DNA of 64,000 nucleotides from Myxococcus xanthus (GTDB lineage Bacteria > Myxococcota > Myxococcia > Myxococcales > Myxococcaceae): positions 3,041,001-3,105,000 of the forward strand of contig NZ_CP017174.1 of the NCBI RefSeq assembly GCF_006402735.1, given 5' to 3'. The position numbers and the translations under genes were made by a program. The notes under the pieces were generated by a model. It did no database searches. It was given only the letters and a program-made list of their open reading frames with translations, and was not told the DNA's origin. Within the stretch, counting starts at the first letter, position 1. Every line of letters begins with the position of its first letter. Positions 36,353 to 45,895 of this stretch are shown piece after piece.

Positions 36353-38737
36353 TTACTTCACCCTCCGGCCGATACGGGAATCCTCAACCGCGTCCGCGAT
36401 GGACACGGAGGTGGGGTTCTCACAGAAGTTCCGCAGCTGGTTCGTCACCGTGCCGCAGATGGGGTTGTTGCCCGCCAGCACATCCCGGCAGCTGCAGCGG
36501 CCTGTGTACGGACCCTCCGGCACGTCGCACTGGCTCTGGATGTCCTCGGCCGTCAGGCCCGGCACGCCGCAGCGCTCCGCGGCGTCCGAGGGGAGCGCCA
36601 GCAGATCCTTGCAGTCGCAGCTGCCCACCTGCTTGTCCAGCGCGGCCTTGAAGTCGGCGGCGGCGCGGCAGGAGCCCACCACCTGTTCGTTCACCGTCCA
36701 GCGGCCGTTGATGAGGTTGCCGCAGTAGTGGCCCGACTTGGACGTCTGGCGGCCCGCGAGGATGTCCTCGCAGGTGCAGAAGCCCTGCATGTAGCCGATG
36801 AGCGAGTCGCGCAGCGAGATGCCCGTCTCGATGCGGGTGGTGTTGCGCTTGAGGACGTTGAAGCCCGAGCCACCCTTGGCGATGTAGTCGTTGACGGCGA
36901 TCTTGTACGTGCCGGTGATGTCCAGCGGCTTGCCGTTGATCTGGATGTCGGTGCCCGGGTGCGCGTAGCAGCGGCCCACGCTGGAGTCGTTGCTCTGGTC
37001 CACCAGGCACTGCCACGGCGCATGACCCTGGCGGTCCTGGTTGGGGCAGTCCGTGCCGTTGAGCGCCGGGTTGCAGGCGGTCTGCAGGTCGTTCACCTGC
37101 ACCTGGGCGCAGTCCATGGTGAAGCGGGCGCCGGAGATCTGCGCCTGGCTGACGCAGCCGCGCTCCGCGGAGCGCTCGGTGACGAAGTCGAACATCTCCT
37201 GCATCTCCTTGCCGGAGAGGTACATGATGTTGATGGTGTTCTCGAACGGGAACACGTTGAACATCGACTCCTGGCTCACCACGCCCGCGTAGAGGTTGTC
37301 GCGGATGCCCAGTGAGTTGGTGAGCGCCATCTCCGCCTCGACGCGGCGGCGCTTGCGCATGGAGTCCGCGGCGATGTTGCCCAGCGGCGAGTCACCACCC
37401 GTGGAGTTGTTGCGGCGCTGCACGTCGCGCGGCGCGTAGGAGAAGATGGACGTCAGCTGGAAGTTGAAGTCCATGCCCAGGATGTACGGCTGGAGCAGAT
37501 GCGTGGTCATCCGGTCCTCCTGGTTCGTGCACGCCTGGATGGCCTGACGGACGCGCTCGTCGCGGAGGAACTGGCCCTCCGCCCAGAACACGTTGCCATC
37601 GTGACGGAAGCGACGCATGGCGTCGTCGCACCACAGGGCGTCCATGGGGAACACGCGGAAGTCCTGGCTGATGATTTCGCCGCCCTCACCGGCGCCGAGC
37701 ACCTCGGGCATCTTCACCACCAGCTCCAGCCGGCCCACGTACTTGGCGAACGCGCCAGAGTGCGCGAGCACCACCTTGCGGCCCGCGGGGTCGGTGAGCA
37801 GCTGCGGCGGGTTGAGCACGACGTGCAGGTGACCACCCATCACCGCGTCCACGCCCACCACGCCGGGGATGCGCACGCGCACCACGGACTTGTCGTCCCC
37901 TTCGGGGCCGAACCACTCCAGCACCTGCCAGGGCTCCTTCTGGCGCTGCACGTAGGCCTTGGCGCGGGAGTACTCGTAATAGGCGTCGTAGCCCTGGATG
38001 ACGTCCTGGTCCTCATGGAGGCCCAGGTGGCTGACCAGCACGATGAGGTCGGTGACGGGGCGCAGCAGGTCCACGTAGGCGCGCGCCACCTCGTTCTGCT
38101 CCAGCGGCGTCACCTGGAGGCTGTTGCCACCTTCGACGATGGAGTTGAGCGAGGAGATGTTGGCCATGCCGATGATGGCCACCCGGAGGCCCTTCACGTT
38201 GCGGATGGTGTACGGCTCCACTTCCAGGGCTGTCTGGTGGTTGCCGTTCGCCCGCCAGTCGTCCCAGAAGTAGTTGGCCGCCAGCAGCGGGAACATCGCG
38301 TGCTGCTGCGCCATCTGGGTGAAGTTGAGGAGGCCCGCGTCGAACTCGTGGTTGCCCACGACGGCCGCGTCGAGCCGCGCCTCGGAGAGGAACTTGAACT
38401 CCACCTCACCGGTGTTGAGGTTGAAGATGGGCGCGCCCTGGAAGCAGTCGCCCGAGTCCACGTGCAGCACACGCTCGCCCTGGGAGCGCTCGCGCTTGAG
38501 CAGCGCCCCCATGCGCGTGGCGCCGCCGAAGGGGCCCGCTTCCGGGATGGTCCCCAGGTCCACGTCCGTCTTCAACGGCGTGAAGTCATAGGGGATGAGG
38601 CGCGAATGAATGTCCGAGGTATGAAGGAGCGTCAGACGCACCTCCTGCCCCTCGAGGTTGTAGTCCTGGCCTTCCAACACCGGCATGCACGAAGCAGATG
38701 CCAGGGCGCAGCAGAGGCCGAGCAGGAGGCGACGCAT
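36353..38737 (-). CDS. 5'-nucleotidase / metallophosphatase lipoprotein with Cys-rich tail
   Basis: The 794-residue protein has a lipobox (LASASC) and an N-terminal calcineurin-like metallophosphatase domain. Metal-binding motifs are LLHTSDIHSR, VGNHEFDAG, VSHLGLHEDQ and VMGGHLHVVLN. A 5'-nucleotidase C-terminal domain follows (KIAVNDYIAKGGSGFNVL). The last 100 residues are cysteine-rich and contain three similar units: FCTCEDILAG, SCDCKDLLAL and RCSCRDVLAG. Family members remove phosphate from extracellular nucleotides. The ATG at 38737 is preferred to a TTG one codon earlier. It heads the operon with the lipoprotein and barrel genes. Confidence 0.88.
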   Translation of the reverse strand: MRRLLLGLCCALASASCMPVLEGQDYNLEGQEVRLTLLHTSDIHSRLIPYDFTPLKTDVDLGTIPEAGPFGGATRMGALLKRERSQGERVLHVDSGDCFQGAPIFNLNTGEVEFKFLSEARLDAAVVGNHEFDAGLLNFTQMAQQHAMFPLLAANYFWDDWRANGNHQTALEVEPYTIRNVKGLRVAIIGMANISSLNSIVEGGNSLQVTPLEQNEVARAYVDLLRPVTDLIVLVSHLGLHEDQDVIQGYDAYYEYSRAKAYVQRQKEPWQVLEWFGPEGDDKSVVRVRIPGVVGVDAVMGGHLHVVLNPPQLLTDPAGRKVVLAHSGAFAKYVGRLELVVKMPEVLGAGEGGEIISQDFRVFPMDALWCDDAMRRFRHDGNVFWAEGQFLRDERVRQAIQACTNQEDRMTTHLLQPYILGMDFNFQLTSIFSYAPRDVQRRNNSTGGDSPLGNIAADSMRKRRRVEAEMALTNSLGIRDNLYAGVVSQESMFNVFPFENTINIMYLSGKEMQEMFDFVTERSAERGCVSQAQISGARFTMDCAQVQVNDLQTACNPALNGTDCPNQDRQGHAPWQCLVDQSNDSSVGRCYAHPGTDIQINGKPLDITGTYKIAVNDYIAKGGSGFNVLKRNTTRIETGISLRDSLIGYMQGFCTCEDILAGRQTSKSGHYCGNLINGRWTVNEQVVGSCRAAADFKAALDKQVGSCDCKDLLALPSDAAERCGVPGLTAEDIQSQCDVPEGPYTGRCSCRDVLAGNNPICGTVTNQLRNFCENPTSVSIADAVEDSRIGRRVK

Positions 38738-38880
38738 CAAGAGAATTCCGTGTTTCAGAGGGGAGACAGCGGTAAAGCGGGCGCAAGGTACGGGATCAAG
38801 CTTTGTCGGGCAAGCAACGCCACCATGGCGGGCCAGGTTCCTGCCATCGGCGTTCCTACTCCACAGGAGAGCAGGCGGAC

Positions 38881-39561
38881 ATGCGGCAGCGTCATTCCAG
38901 TGTGACTGACATCGAGATCATCGAGGATTTCTCGTCTACCGCGAGGTGCGACGAGGGCTTCCTCAGGGTTCGGCGGCTGCGCTGCCGCAACCGGCGCGCG
39001 GACGGTTCTTCCTCTCCCGTATACCGAGTGGACGTGGTGGACCGGCCCCGGTTGGACGCGGTGGCGGTGCTCGTCTATCGCCGCGGTGCGTCAGGCCTGG
39101 AGGTCCTGACGCGGATGAACCTCCGGCCCGCGGCGTATTTCCGGAAGGACAACCGGGGCGCGATGACCGTTCCAGACCCTGCGTCTGGCTACTTGCGCGT
39201 GGAAGAAATTGTCGCGGGACTGCTGGAGCCGGAGGACAAGGGCGAGGAAGGCCTGCGTCGCCGCGCCGCGGCAGAGGTGCATGAGGAGGCCGGGTTCAAC
39301 GTGAATCCGGAGGACATCCGGCTGTTGGGCGGCGCCTTCTTCCTGGCGCCGGGCATCCTGTCCGAAAAGGTGTTTCCCGCCGCGGTGGACGTCACCGAGC
39401 TGTCACCCGAGGAGCCCGAAGGGGATGGTTCGCCCCTAGAGGAGGGCACGCAGCTGCACTGGCGTCCCATCCAGGACGTGTTGGACGCGTGCCGGCGCGG
39501 TGACATCCCGGATGCGAAGACGGAAGTCGCCTTGACGCGGCTGCTCGCCCTTCAGCCCTGA
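38881..39561 (+). CDS. Nudix hydrolase
   Basis: The 226-residue protein contains a Nudix box resembling that of ADP-ribose pyrophosphatases and related NDP-sugar hydrolases. The helix reads EEGLRRRAAAEVHEEAGF, with the usual REUxEExGU arginine replaced by alanine but the metal-binding glutamates kept. An upstream domain contains VAVLVYRRGASGLEVLTRMN. The ATG at 38881 follows CAGGAGAGCAGG; the frame is open to 38803 but the extension looks non-coding. It is divergent from the nucleotidase operon. The substrate cannot be named. Confidence 0.85.
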   Translation: MRQRHSSVTDIEIIEDFSSTARCDEGFLRVRRLRCRNRRADGSSSPVYRVDVVDRPRLDAVAVLVYRRGASGLEVLTRMNLRPAAYFRKDNRGAMTVPDPASGYLRVEEIVAGLLEPEDKGEEGLRRRAAAEVHEEAGFNVNPEDIRLLGGAFFLAPGILSEKVFPAAVDVTELSPEEPEGDGSPLEEGTQLHWRPIQDVLDACRRGDIPDAKTEVALTRLLALQP

Positions 39562-39640
39562 AGGGCGTGCATTGGTTTCGCGCGGCCGCGTGCCGGGGTA
39601 GGGTGCGCGGCGTTCCGCAATCCACCGCAGAGGTCGCTGC

Positions 39641-41104
39641 ATGTCGTCGCTGCCCCCCTGGCTGGCCCAGTTCCTGCCCATCCTCATCCTCCTGGGGGCC
39701 ATCGGCCTCGTCCTCGCGCGCCTGCCCAAGGTGGAGCTGGGGCACACGGAGGCATTCAAGCGCCGCCGGTTCTTCAACTGGTTCCCGTTGGGCATGACGT
39801 ACGCGTTCCTCTACATGGGGCGCTACAACCTCAACGTGGCCACCAGCGCCATGGGGGACCGCACCTCCAACGCGGACTTCGGCACCATCTTCGCGTGGGG
39901 CACCGCCGTCTACGGCGTGGCCTTCCTCCTCAACGGCCCGCTGACGGACAAGTTGGGTGGCCGGAAGACCATCCTGATGTCGGCCGCGGGTTCGGCGGTG
40001 GCGAACGTGGCCATGGGCGGCGTGGTGTACGCGGTGCTGACGCACAACTGGGCGCCGCCGGGCGGCCTGGTGGCGACGCTGTCGTTCCTCTACGCCGTCA
40101 ACATGTACTTCCAGAGCTTCGGCGCGGTCTCCATCGTCAAGGTGAACGCGGCCTGGTTCCACGTGCGCGAGCGCGGCCTGCTGGGCGGCGTGTTCGGCAT
40201 CCTCATCTCGCTGGGCATCTACTTCGCCTACGACTGGAGCCGGCTCATCGTGAAGGCCGCGCCCACCTACTGGGCGTTCTTCGTGCCCGCGGCCATCCTC
40301 GCCGTGTTCCTGGTGGTGGACTACTTCGTCATCCGCGACACGCCCAGCCATGCGGGCCATCCGGACTTCGACACCGCGGACGCGTCCTCCGGAGAGACCG
40401 GGCCTCAGTTGGGGGTGGCGGGCGTGCTGAAGCGCATGCTGACCAACCGCGCCATCATCATCATCCTCTTCATCGAGTTCTGCAGCGGCTTCATGCGCAA
40501 CGCCATCATGCAGTGGTACCCCAAGTTCGCGAAGGCGACGGGACTCGGCGAGTCCTTCGTCGCGGCCAACTGGGGTATGCTGCTGTGCGTGGCGGGCATC
40601 ACCGGCGGCATGTTCGCCGGCGTCATCAGCGACCGCGTCTTCGACTCACGCCGCGGCCCCGTGTCCGCCGTGCTCTACGCCGGCATGTCGGTGGGCGCCG
40701 TCATCTCCGTGTTCGTCCTGGAGAGCGTGGCCCTGGGCTGGACGGTCATCTTCATGTCCCTGTGTGTCATTGGCGTGCATGGCATGCTGTCCGGCACGGC
40801 CAGCATGGACTTCGGCGGGAAGAAGAACGCCGGCCTCGCGGTTGGCATCATCGACGGCGCCGTGTACGCGGGCACCGCGCTGCAGTCCATCCTGCTGGGT
40901 TCCATCCTGCCGATGGGTGACGAGGCGAAGACCGCCGCCAACTGGGGCAACTGGCCCTACGCCATGCTGCCGCTGTCCTTCCTCGGGCTGCTGCTGGCCA
41001 CCCAGGTGTGGAACGCCCGGCCCCAGCCGAAGTCCACGCCCGTGCCGGCCACCCTGCCGGTGCCCCCGGCGGCGCCAGCGAATCGGACCGGTACTGGCGG
41101 GTGA
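39641..41104 (+). CDS. MFS transporter of the organophosphate:phosphate antiporter (GlpT-like) family
   Basis: The 487-residue protein has about twelve membrane segments plus an extra N-terminal hydrophobic helix (LAQFLPILILLGAIGLVLA). The GlpT-type region WFPLGMTYAFLYMGRYNLNV and the MFS loop NGPLTDKLGGRKT point to the organophosphate antiporter branch, which imports glycerol-3-phosphate, hexose-phosphate or phosphoglycerate. The exact substrate is not evident. It starts 79 bases after the Nudix gene and is followed by a hairpin at 41116-41139. Confidence 0.88.
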   Translation: MSSLPPWLAQFLPILILLGAIGLVLARLPKVELGHTEAFKRRRFFNWFPLGMTYAFLYMGRYNLNVATSAMGDRTSNADFGTIFAWGTAVYGVAFLLNGPLTDKLGGRKTILMSAAGSAVANVAMGGVVYAVLTHNWAPPGGLVATLSFLYAVNMYFQSFGAVSIVKVNAAWFHVRERGLLGGVFGILISLGIYFAYDWSRLIVKAAPTYWAFFVPAAILAVFLVVDYFVIRDTPSHAGHPDFDTADASSGETGPQLGVAGVLKRMLTNRAIIIILFIEFCSGFMRNAIMQWYPKFAKATGLGESFVAANWGMLLCVAGITGGMFAGVISDRVFDSRRGPVSAVLYAGMSVGAVISVFVLESVALGWTVIFMSLCVIGVHGMLSGTASMDFGGKKNAGLAVGIIDGAVYAGTALQSILLGSILPMGDEAKTAANWGNWPYAMLPLSFLGLLLATQVWNARPQPKSTPVPATLPVPPAAPANRTGTGG

Positions 41105-41115
41105 TATCCGTGTGG

Positions 41116-41139
41116 CCCCAACGATGTGTGACGTTGGGG
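41116..41139 (+). terminator. Hairpin terminator after the transporter gene
   Basis: CCCCAACG at 41116-41123 and CGTTGGGG at 41132-41139 form a perfect 8-bp stem with an 8-base loop, 12 bases past the transporter stop. No T-run follows. Confidence 0.55.
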
Positions 41140-41178
41140 TCACTCCCGCGTGACAGGGATGTAGCGTAGACTCCCGGT

Positions 41179-42744
41179 GTGTCCCAGTCACCCGCACCCC
41201 TGCAGAGCCGCTTCGAGGTCCACGACCGGAAGCAGTTTGAAATCAAGCTCGAGTATCAGCCCTCCGGGGCGGATGAGACGCGCTACCTCGTGGAGGCGTA
41301 TCTCTTCCTGCCGGGGAGCCTGAACATCGACGCGGAGACGTACCCGCGGGCGGACTTCTACGCGGACATCCACAACTACGTGCGCTTCAAGACGCCGGTG
41401 ATGGCGGTGAACGAACTGCTGGGCTCGGACACCTCGCCGCTGGTGCGCCTGGAGGCGTGGCTGCGCACGGGGATGGGGTCCGAGAAGGACGTCGTGTACC
41501 AGGCCAAGCTCCTGTCCTGCGTGCTTCGCGGTGCGCTGCGCCGCTTCGCCACCGGGGTGGAGTCGCGGTGCGAGGGCCCCGCGGCGCTGCCGACGGACGC
41601 GTGCGCGGTGCTGGAGTCCGAGGTCCTGGCCATGCAGGCCGGTGTGACGCAGGTGCTGGCGCGCTTCCGCGTGTGGCTGCGCGCGGTGGGGGAGTTGCAC
41701 CTGCAGGAGCGCTCGCGGGCGTCGCTGCGGCTGGTGGACGAATACGTCAGCCTGCTGGTGGAGGGCGGCTTCCGGCGCGCGGTGGCGGACATGAAGTCGC
41801 TGCCTCGCGGCGAGCCGTGGCATGGGCTGCGCAAGGGGCTGATGGAGGCGGTGCTGCGGGAGGAGGCGTACCGCAAGGAGCACCGGCTGCGCAGCGTGCT
41901 CAGCCCCACGGGGGACAACGAGGAGTACATCCTCCGGTTGGGCTTCCTGAAGAAGTTCTGCATGAACGTGCTGTTCCTGTCGTCGAAGCGGCGGCAGAAG
42001 CGGCAGGGCTGGGAGGAGATGCTCTTCGCGCTGGCCGCGGGCGTGGCGATGACGGTCGCCACCGCGGTGGCCTTCTGGGCGCAGGAGCGCTACGCGCAGG
42101 CCAGCCTCAACTTCTTCCTCATCCTCGTGGTGGGGTACATGGTGAAGGACCGCATCAAGGAAGGCCTGCGCCGGATGCTCAGCCGGGCGGCGGCCATGCA
42201 CCTGGCGGACCGGACCACGAACCTGGTGGACCCCGTCACCGGGCGCGTCATTGGCGCGTGCGAGGAGCGGGTGGACTACGGGCCCTCATTGAAGGTGCCG
42301 GACACGGTGTCGGCGCTGCGTCAGCGCGACGACTTCCTCACCGCGACGCAGGGTGAGCTGTCGGAGACGGTCATCCGCTACCAGAAGCAGATTGTCCTGG
42401 ATGCTCGGCACCTGCCGCGCACGCAGCGGGGCCTGACGGGCGTGACGGACATCCTCCGCCTCAACGTGGAGCGCTTCCTTCGCGACATGGACGAACCGGA
42501 GCTGGCGCTGGAGTACGTGGACCTGGCGGACCTGTCCGTGGGCCACATCCGCGGGACCAAGCGCTACCCGGTGGACATGGTGTTCCGCTTCACGGTGGTG
42601 GAGGAGGAGACGGACCGCCGTCAGGACTCCGTCCAGTTCGTGCGGCTGGTGCTGGACCGCAACGGCATCCAGCGCATGCAGCGCTTCACGGACCCTGGTC
42701 CCGGAACGCCCCCCAACCGTTCCGGGTGGAAGTCCGCGGCCTGA
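41179..42744 (+). CDS. Hypothetical membrane protein
   Basis: The 521-residue protein has a soluble N-terminal half, two membrane segments near residues 280-320 (ALAAGVAMTVATAVAFWA and ASLNFFLILVVGYMV) and a soluble C-terminal half. Both large domains would then face the same side, probably the cytoplasm. No family is recognised. The likely start is GTG at 41179 and has no evident ribosome-binding sequence, so it may be leaderless or start elsewhere. It stands between the transporter and the HAD phosphatase with gaps of 74 and 100 bases. Confidence 0.72.
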   Translation: MSQSPAPLQSRFEVHDRKQFEIKLEYQPSGADETRYLVEAYLFLPGSLNIDAETYPRADFYADIHNYVRFKTPVMAVNELLGSDTSPLVRLEAWLRTGMGSEKDVVYQAKLLSCVLRGALRRFATGVESRCEGPAALPTDACAVLESEVLAMQAGVTQVLARFRVWLRAVGELHLQERSRASLRLVDEYVSLLVEGGFRRAVADMKSLPRGEPWHGLRKGLMEAVLREEAYRKEHRLRSVLSPTGDNEEYILRLGFLKKFCMNVLFLSSKRRQKRQGWEEMLFALAAGVAMTVATAVAFWAQERYAQASLNFFLILVVGYMVKDRIKEGLRRMLSRAAAMHLADRTTNLVDPVTGRVIGACEERVDYGPSLKVPDTVSALRQRDDFLTATQGELSETVIRYQKQIVLDARHLPRTQRGLTGVTDILRLNVERFLRDMDEPELALEYVDLADLSVGHIRGTKRYPVDMVFRFTVVEEETDRRQDSVQFVRLVLDRNGIQRMQRFTDPGPGTPPNRSGWKSAA

Positions 42745-42844
42745 GGCGGGGCCGACGCTCCAGGCGGGGAGGGGGGCGCATGACGCCCGCGGAGGAGGAT
42801 TCGGCGGCACCCTGGCGCGCGCGCGGGTAATCTCCCCGGCGCAC

Positions 42845-43591
42845 ATGGCTTACGACGACTTCAAGAAGCGTATCCGCGACGACTGGCGTGACACCCTGCG
42901 TTCCATCCTGGAGCGCGCCCGCTCCCTGGGCTCCTCCGCCGTGCTGGCGTTCGACCTGGACTCCACCCTCTTCGACAACCGGCCCCGGCAGGCCCGCATC
43001 CTCCGGGAATATGGCGTCGCCAGCTCGCTGGCCGTGCTGGCCGCCTGCGAGCCGCGCCACTGGGTGACGGGCTGGGACATGAAGGAGGCCATGCGCGCCT
43101 GCGGCCTGGAGGACGCCCTGGTGGAGTCCCACTTCGCCGAAGCCCGCCGCTTCTGGGCCGAGCGCTTCTTCACCAGCGACTACTGCGTGGACGACGAGGC
43201 CATCGACGGCGCGGCCAGCTTCACCCACGAGGTGGCGGCCACCGGCGCGAGGCTCGTCTACGTCACCGGCCGCCATGAGGCCATGCGGGAAGGCTCCGTC
43301 TCCTGCATGCGCCGTCACGGCCTGGTGCTGCCAGATGACGACCGGGTGCTCCTCGTGATGAAGCCCACGCTGGCCGAGGACGACGACGCCTTCAAGCGGG
43401 AGGCGCACGCACGGCTGGGCCGCCTGGGGAGCGTGGTGGCTGCTTTCGACAATGAGCCCACGCACGCGAACGACTACCGGCGGAAGTTTCCAGAGGCCAC
43501 CGTCATCCATCTGGCCACGGACCATTCGGGCCGGCCGGTGGAGTTGCTGGATGGCGTCATTTCCGTCCCGCACTTCGCGCTGGGTTCCTGA
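42845..43591 (+). CDS. HAD-superfamily hydrolase
   Basis: The 248-residue cytosolic protein has the HAD motif I DxDxT in LAFDLDSTLFDN, motif II in ARLVYVTGRHE and a motif IV region in VVAAFDNEPTHANDY. It should be a phosphatase or related phosphotransferase using an aspartyl intermediate. No substrate can be inferred. It is on the same strand as the pyruvate dehydrogenase genes but 136 bases upstream with a candidate promoter between, so it is probably separate. Confidence 0.85.
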   Translation: MAYDDFKKRIRDDWRDTLRSILERARSLGSSAVLAFDLDSTLFDNRPRQARILREYGVASSLAVLAACEPRHWVTGWDMKEAMRACGLEDALVESHFAEARRFWAERFFTSDYCVDDEAIDGAASFTHEVAATGARLVYVTGRHEAMREGSVSCMRRHGLVLPDDDRVLLVMKPTLAEDDDAFKREAHARLGRLGSVVAAFDNEPTHANDYRRKFPEATVIHLATDHSGRPVELLDGVISVPHFALGS

Positions 43592-43638
43592 CGCACCGCG
43601 CCTGAAACAGACCAGGCGTGGACGGGGTTTGAAAGGCT

Positions 43639-43667
43639 TTGAAGTCCCCCTGCCGCGCGGCTATTGA
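43639..43667 (+). promoter_or_regulatory. Candidate promoter of the pdh operon
   Basis: TTGAAG at 43639-43644 and TATTGA at 43662-43667 are 17 bases apart and lie about 60 bases before the E1 alpha start. The -10 match is modest. Confidence 0.35.
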
Positions 43668-43727
43668 GTCGCTCGGCGTTTGCCGCCCCGGGAGTTCCGT
43701 GGGCGGCCAGCATGGAGGCATTCCGCA

Positions 43728-44849
43728 GTGGCCAGCCCGTACTCGAAAGAACTGCTGTTGGACATGTACCGGAAGATGTACCTCATCCGTCGCTTCGAGG
43801 AGCGCGCGGGTCAGCAGTACACGCTGGGGAAGATTGCCGGTTTCTGCCACCTCTACATCGGCCAGGAGGCCGTGGCGGTGGGACCGGTGGAAGCCCTGCG
43901 TCCGGATGACTACATGCTCAGTGCGTACCGTGACCACGGCCAGCCGCTGGCCCGTGGCAGCGACGCGGGCATGGTCATGGCCGAGCTGATGGGCCGGGGC
44001 ACCGGCTACAGCAAGGGCAAGGGCGGCTCGATGCACATCTTCGACATCGAGCATCACTTCTATGGCGGCTACGGCATCGTCGGCGGCCAGATTCCCCTGG
44101 CGGCGGGCATGGCCTTCGCCAGCCGTTATCGCAACGAGGACCGCGTCACCGTCTGCTACTTCGGCGACGCGGCGGCCAGCCAGGGCGCCCTCCACGAGAC
44201 GTTCAACATGGCGTCCAAGTGGAAGCTCCCGGTCATCTACATCTGCGAGAACAACCGTTACGGGATGGGCACGGCCATTTCCCGCATAGCGGCGGTGCCG
44301 GAGATCTACAAGCGCGCCAGCGCCTACGACATGCGCGGCGAGCCGGTGGATGGCATGGACGTGCTGGCCATGTATGAGGCCGTCAAGGACGCCGCCGAGT
44401 ACTGCCGCGCCGGCAAGGGCCCCGTGCTGCTGGAGGCCAACACGTACCGCTTCCGCGGTCACTCCATGGCCGACCCCGCCACCTACCGCACCAAGCATGA
44501 GGTGGAGGAGGAGCGCAAGGGCGACCCGATTCCGAAGCTGCGCGCCTACATCAAGAAGCAGGGGCTGGCCCAGGACGACGTCTTCGAGACCATCGAAGAG
44601 GAGGTCAATGCGCTGGTGGACCAGGCGGTGAAGTTCGCCGACGAGTCGCCCGAGCCCAGCCTGGACGAGCTGTGGCGCGACACCATCGTGGAGGAGGGCG
44701 AGGAGGACGTGCGCCCCCGCGAGCGCGTGTTGGGTCAGAAGGTGACCTGGCCGAAGTATCCCAGTGGGCAGGAGCTGAAGGTGACGTGGGACCTGGAGCC
44801 GCGCGAGCAGGCCGAGGCGGCCGACAAGAAGGCGGGCCTCATCCGCTAG
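43728..44849 (+). CDS. pdhA: Pyruvate dehydrogenase E1 component, alpha subunit
   Basis: The 373-residue protein is the alpha chain of a heterodimeric thiamine-diphosphate E1 enzyme that decarboxylates pyruvate. Family signatures are IRRFEERAGQQY, CHLYIGQEAVAVG, KGKGGSMHIFD and the TPP-binding GDAAASQGALHETFN ending in ENN. The phosphorylation-loop region YRFRGHSMADPATYR is typical of PdhA rather than branched-chain enzymes. The start is GTG at 43728, with GGAGG eleven bases upstream; the frame is open from 43680. E1 beta and E2 follow on the same strand. Confidence 0.94.
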   Translation: MASPYSKELLLDMYRKMYLIRRFEERAGQQYTLGKIAGFCHLYIGQEAVAVGPVEALRPDDYMLSAYRDHGQPLARGSDAGMVMAELMGRGTGYSKGKGGSMHIFDIEHHFYGGYGIVGGQIPLAAGMAFASRYRNEDRVTVCYFGDAAASQGALHETFNMASKWKLPVIYICENNRYGMGTAISRIAAVPEIYKRASAYDMRGEPVDGMDVLAMYEAVKDAAEYCRAGKGPVLLEANTYRFRGHSMADPATYRTKHEVEEERKGDPIPKLRAYIKKQGLAQDDVFETIEEEVNALVDQAVKFADESPEPSLDELWRDTIVEEGEEDVRPRERVLGQKVTWPKYPSGQELKVTWDLEPREQAEAADKKAGLIR

Positions 44850-44902
44850 GCGCGCGCTGACCTGTCTACCAACCCTTTTTCGAATTCGTGTCGGAGCCGA
44901 CG

Positions 44903-45889
44903 ATGCCCGAGTTGATGTACCGCGAGGCGCTGAACCAGGCGCTCGCCGAGGAAATGGAGCGCGACGCCAACGTCTATCTGATTGGCGAGGAAGTGGGCCG
45001 TTACAACGGCGCCTTCAAGGTGTCGCAGGGACTGCTGGACAAGTTCGGGAGCGCGCGCATCATCGACGCGCCCATCGCCGAGCTGGGCTTCACCGGCCTG
45101 AGCGTGGGCGCGGCCATGGTGGGCTTGCGCCCCGTGGTGGAGATGATGACCTGGAACTTCGCGATTCTCGCGATGGACCAGATCGTCAACAACGCCGCCA
45201 AGCTGCGGCACATGTCCGGTGGCCAGCTGCGCTGCCCCATCGTGTTCCGCGGTCCGGGGGGCGCCGGCGGCCGGCTGTCCAGCCAGCACAGCCAGGCGTT
45301 GGAGGCCAACTACGCGCACTTCCCGGGCCTGAAGGTGATTGCGCCCGCCACGCCCGCGGACGCCAAGGGCATGCTCAAGGCGGCCATCCGGGACGAGAAC
45401 CCGGTGCTCATGTTCGAGGGCGAGCGGCTCTACGCCATCAAGGGGCACGTGCCGGAAGGCGAGCACGTCGTGCCGCTCGGCAAGGCGGACGTGAAGCGCG
45501 AGGGCACGGACGTCACCATCATCACCTGGAGCCGCATGTATTACTTCTGCATGCAGGCGGCCGAGGAGTTGGCGAAGGAGGGCATCAGCGTGGAGGTCCT
45601 GGACCTGCGCACGCTGCGGCCCCTGGATGAGGAGGCCATCCTGGCGAGCGTGCGCAAGACGAACCGCGCCGTCATCGTGGAGGAGGGCTGGGGGCTCGCC
45701 GGCGTGGGCGCGTCCGTGGTGGACATCATCCAGTCCAAGGCGTTCGACGACCTGGACGCGCCGGTGGAGCGCGTCACGGGCCTGGACGTCAACATGTCCT
45801 ATGCAGCGAACCTGGAGAACGCGACCCAGCCGGACGCACCGAAGATCATCGCCGCGGTGAAGAAGGTGCTGTACCGCGAGGGAGCCTGA
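44903..45889 (+). CDS. pdhB: Pyruvate dehydrogenase E1 component, beta subunit
   Basis: The 328-residue beta chain completes the E1 active site. It has the typical start ELMYREALNQALAEEMERD and the sequences DAPIAELGFTGLSVGAAMVG and RGPGGAGGRLSSQHSQALEA. The C-terminal transketolase domain contains VEVLDLRTLRPLD. A GTG at 44888 would add five residues; the ATG at 44903 has GGAG seven bases upstream and is preferred. It is 53 bases after pdhA and 6 bases before the E2 gene. Confidence 0.95.
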   Translation: MPELMYREALNQALAEEMERDANVYLIGEEVGRYNGAFKVSQGLLDKFGSARIIDAPIAELGFTGLSVGAAMVGLRPVVEMMTWNFAILAMDQIVNNAAKLRHMSGGQLRCPIVFRGPGGAGGRLSSQHSQALEANYAHFPGLKVIAPATPADAKGMLKAAIRDENPVLMFEGERLYAIKGHVPEGEHVVPLGKADVKREGTDVTIITWSRMYYFCMQAAEELAKEGISVEVLDLRTLRPLDEEAILASVRKTNRAVIVEEGWGLAGVGASVVDIIQSKAFDDLDAPVERVTGLDVNMSYAANLENATQPDAPKIIAAVKKVLYREGA

Positions 45890-45895
45890 ACGCGC

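Noticed and set aside
36481..36790. The Cys-rich repeats in the nucleotidase as a CxxCH heme-binding region
   Set aside because: The units are CxC followed by acidic or basic residues and lack the histidine needed for heme attachment.
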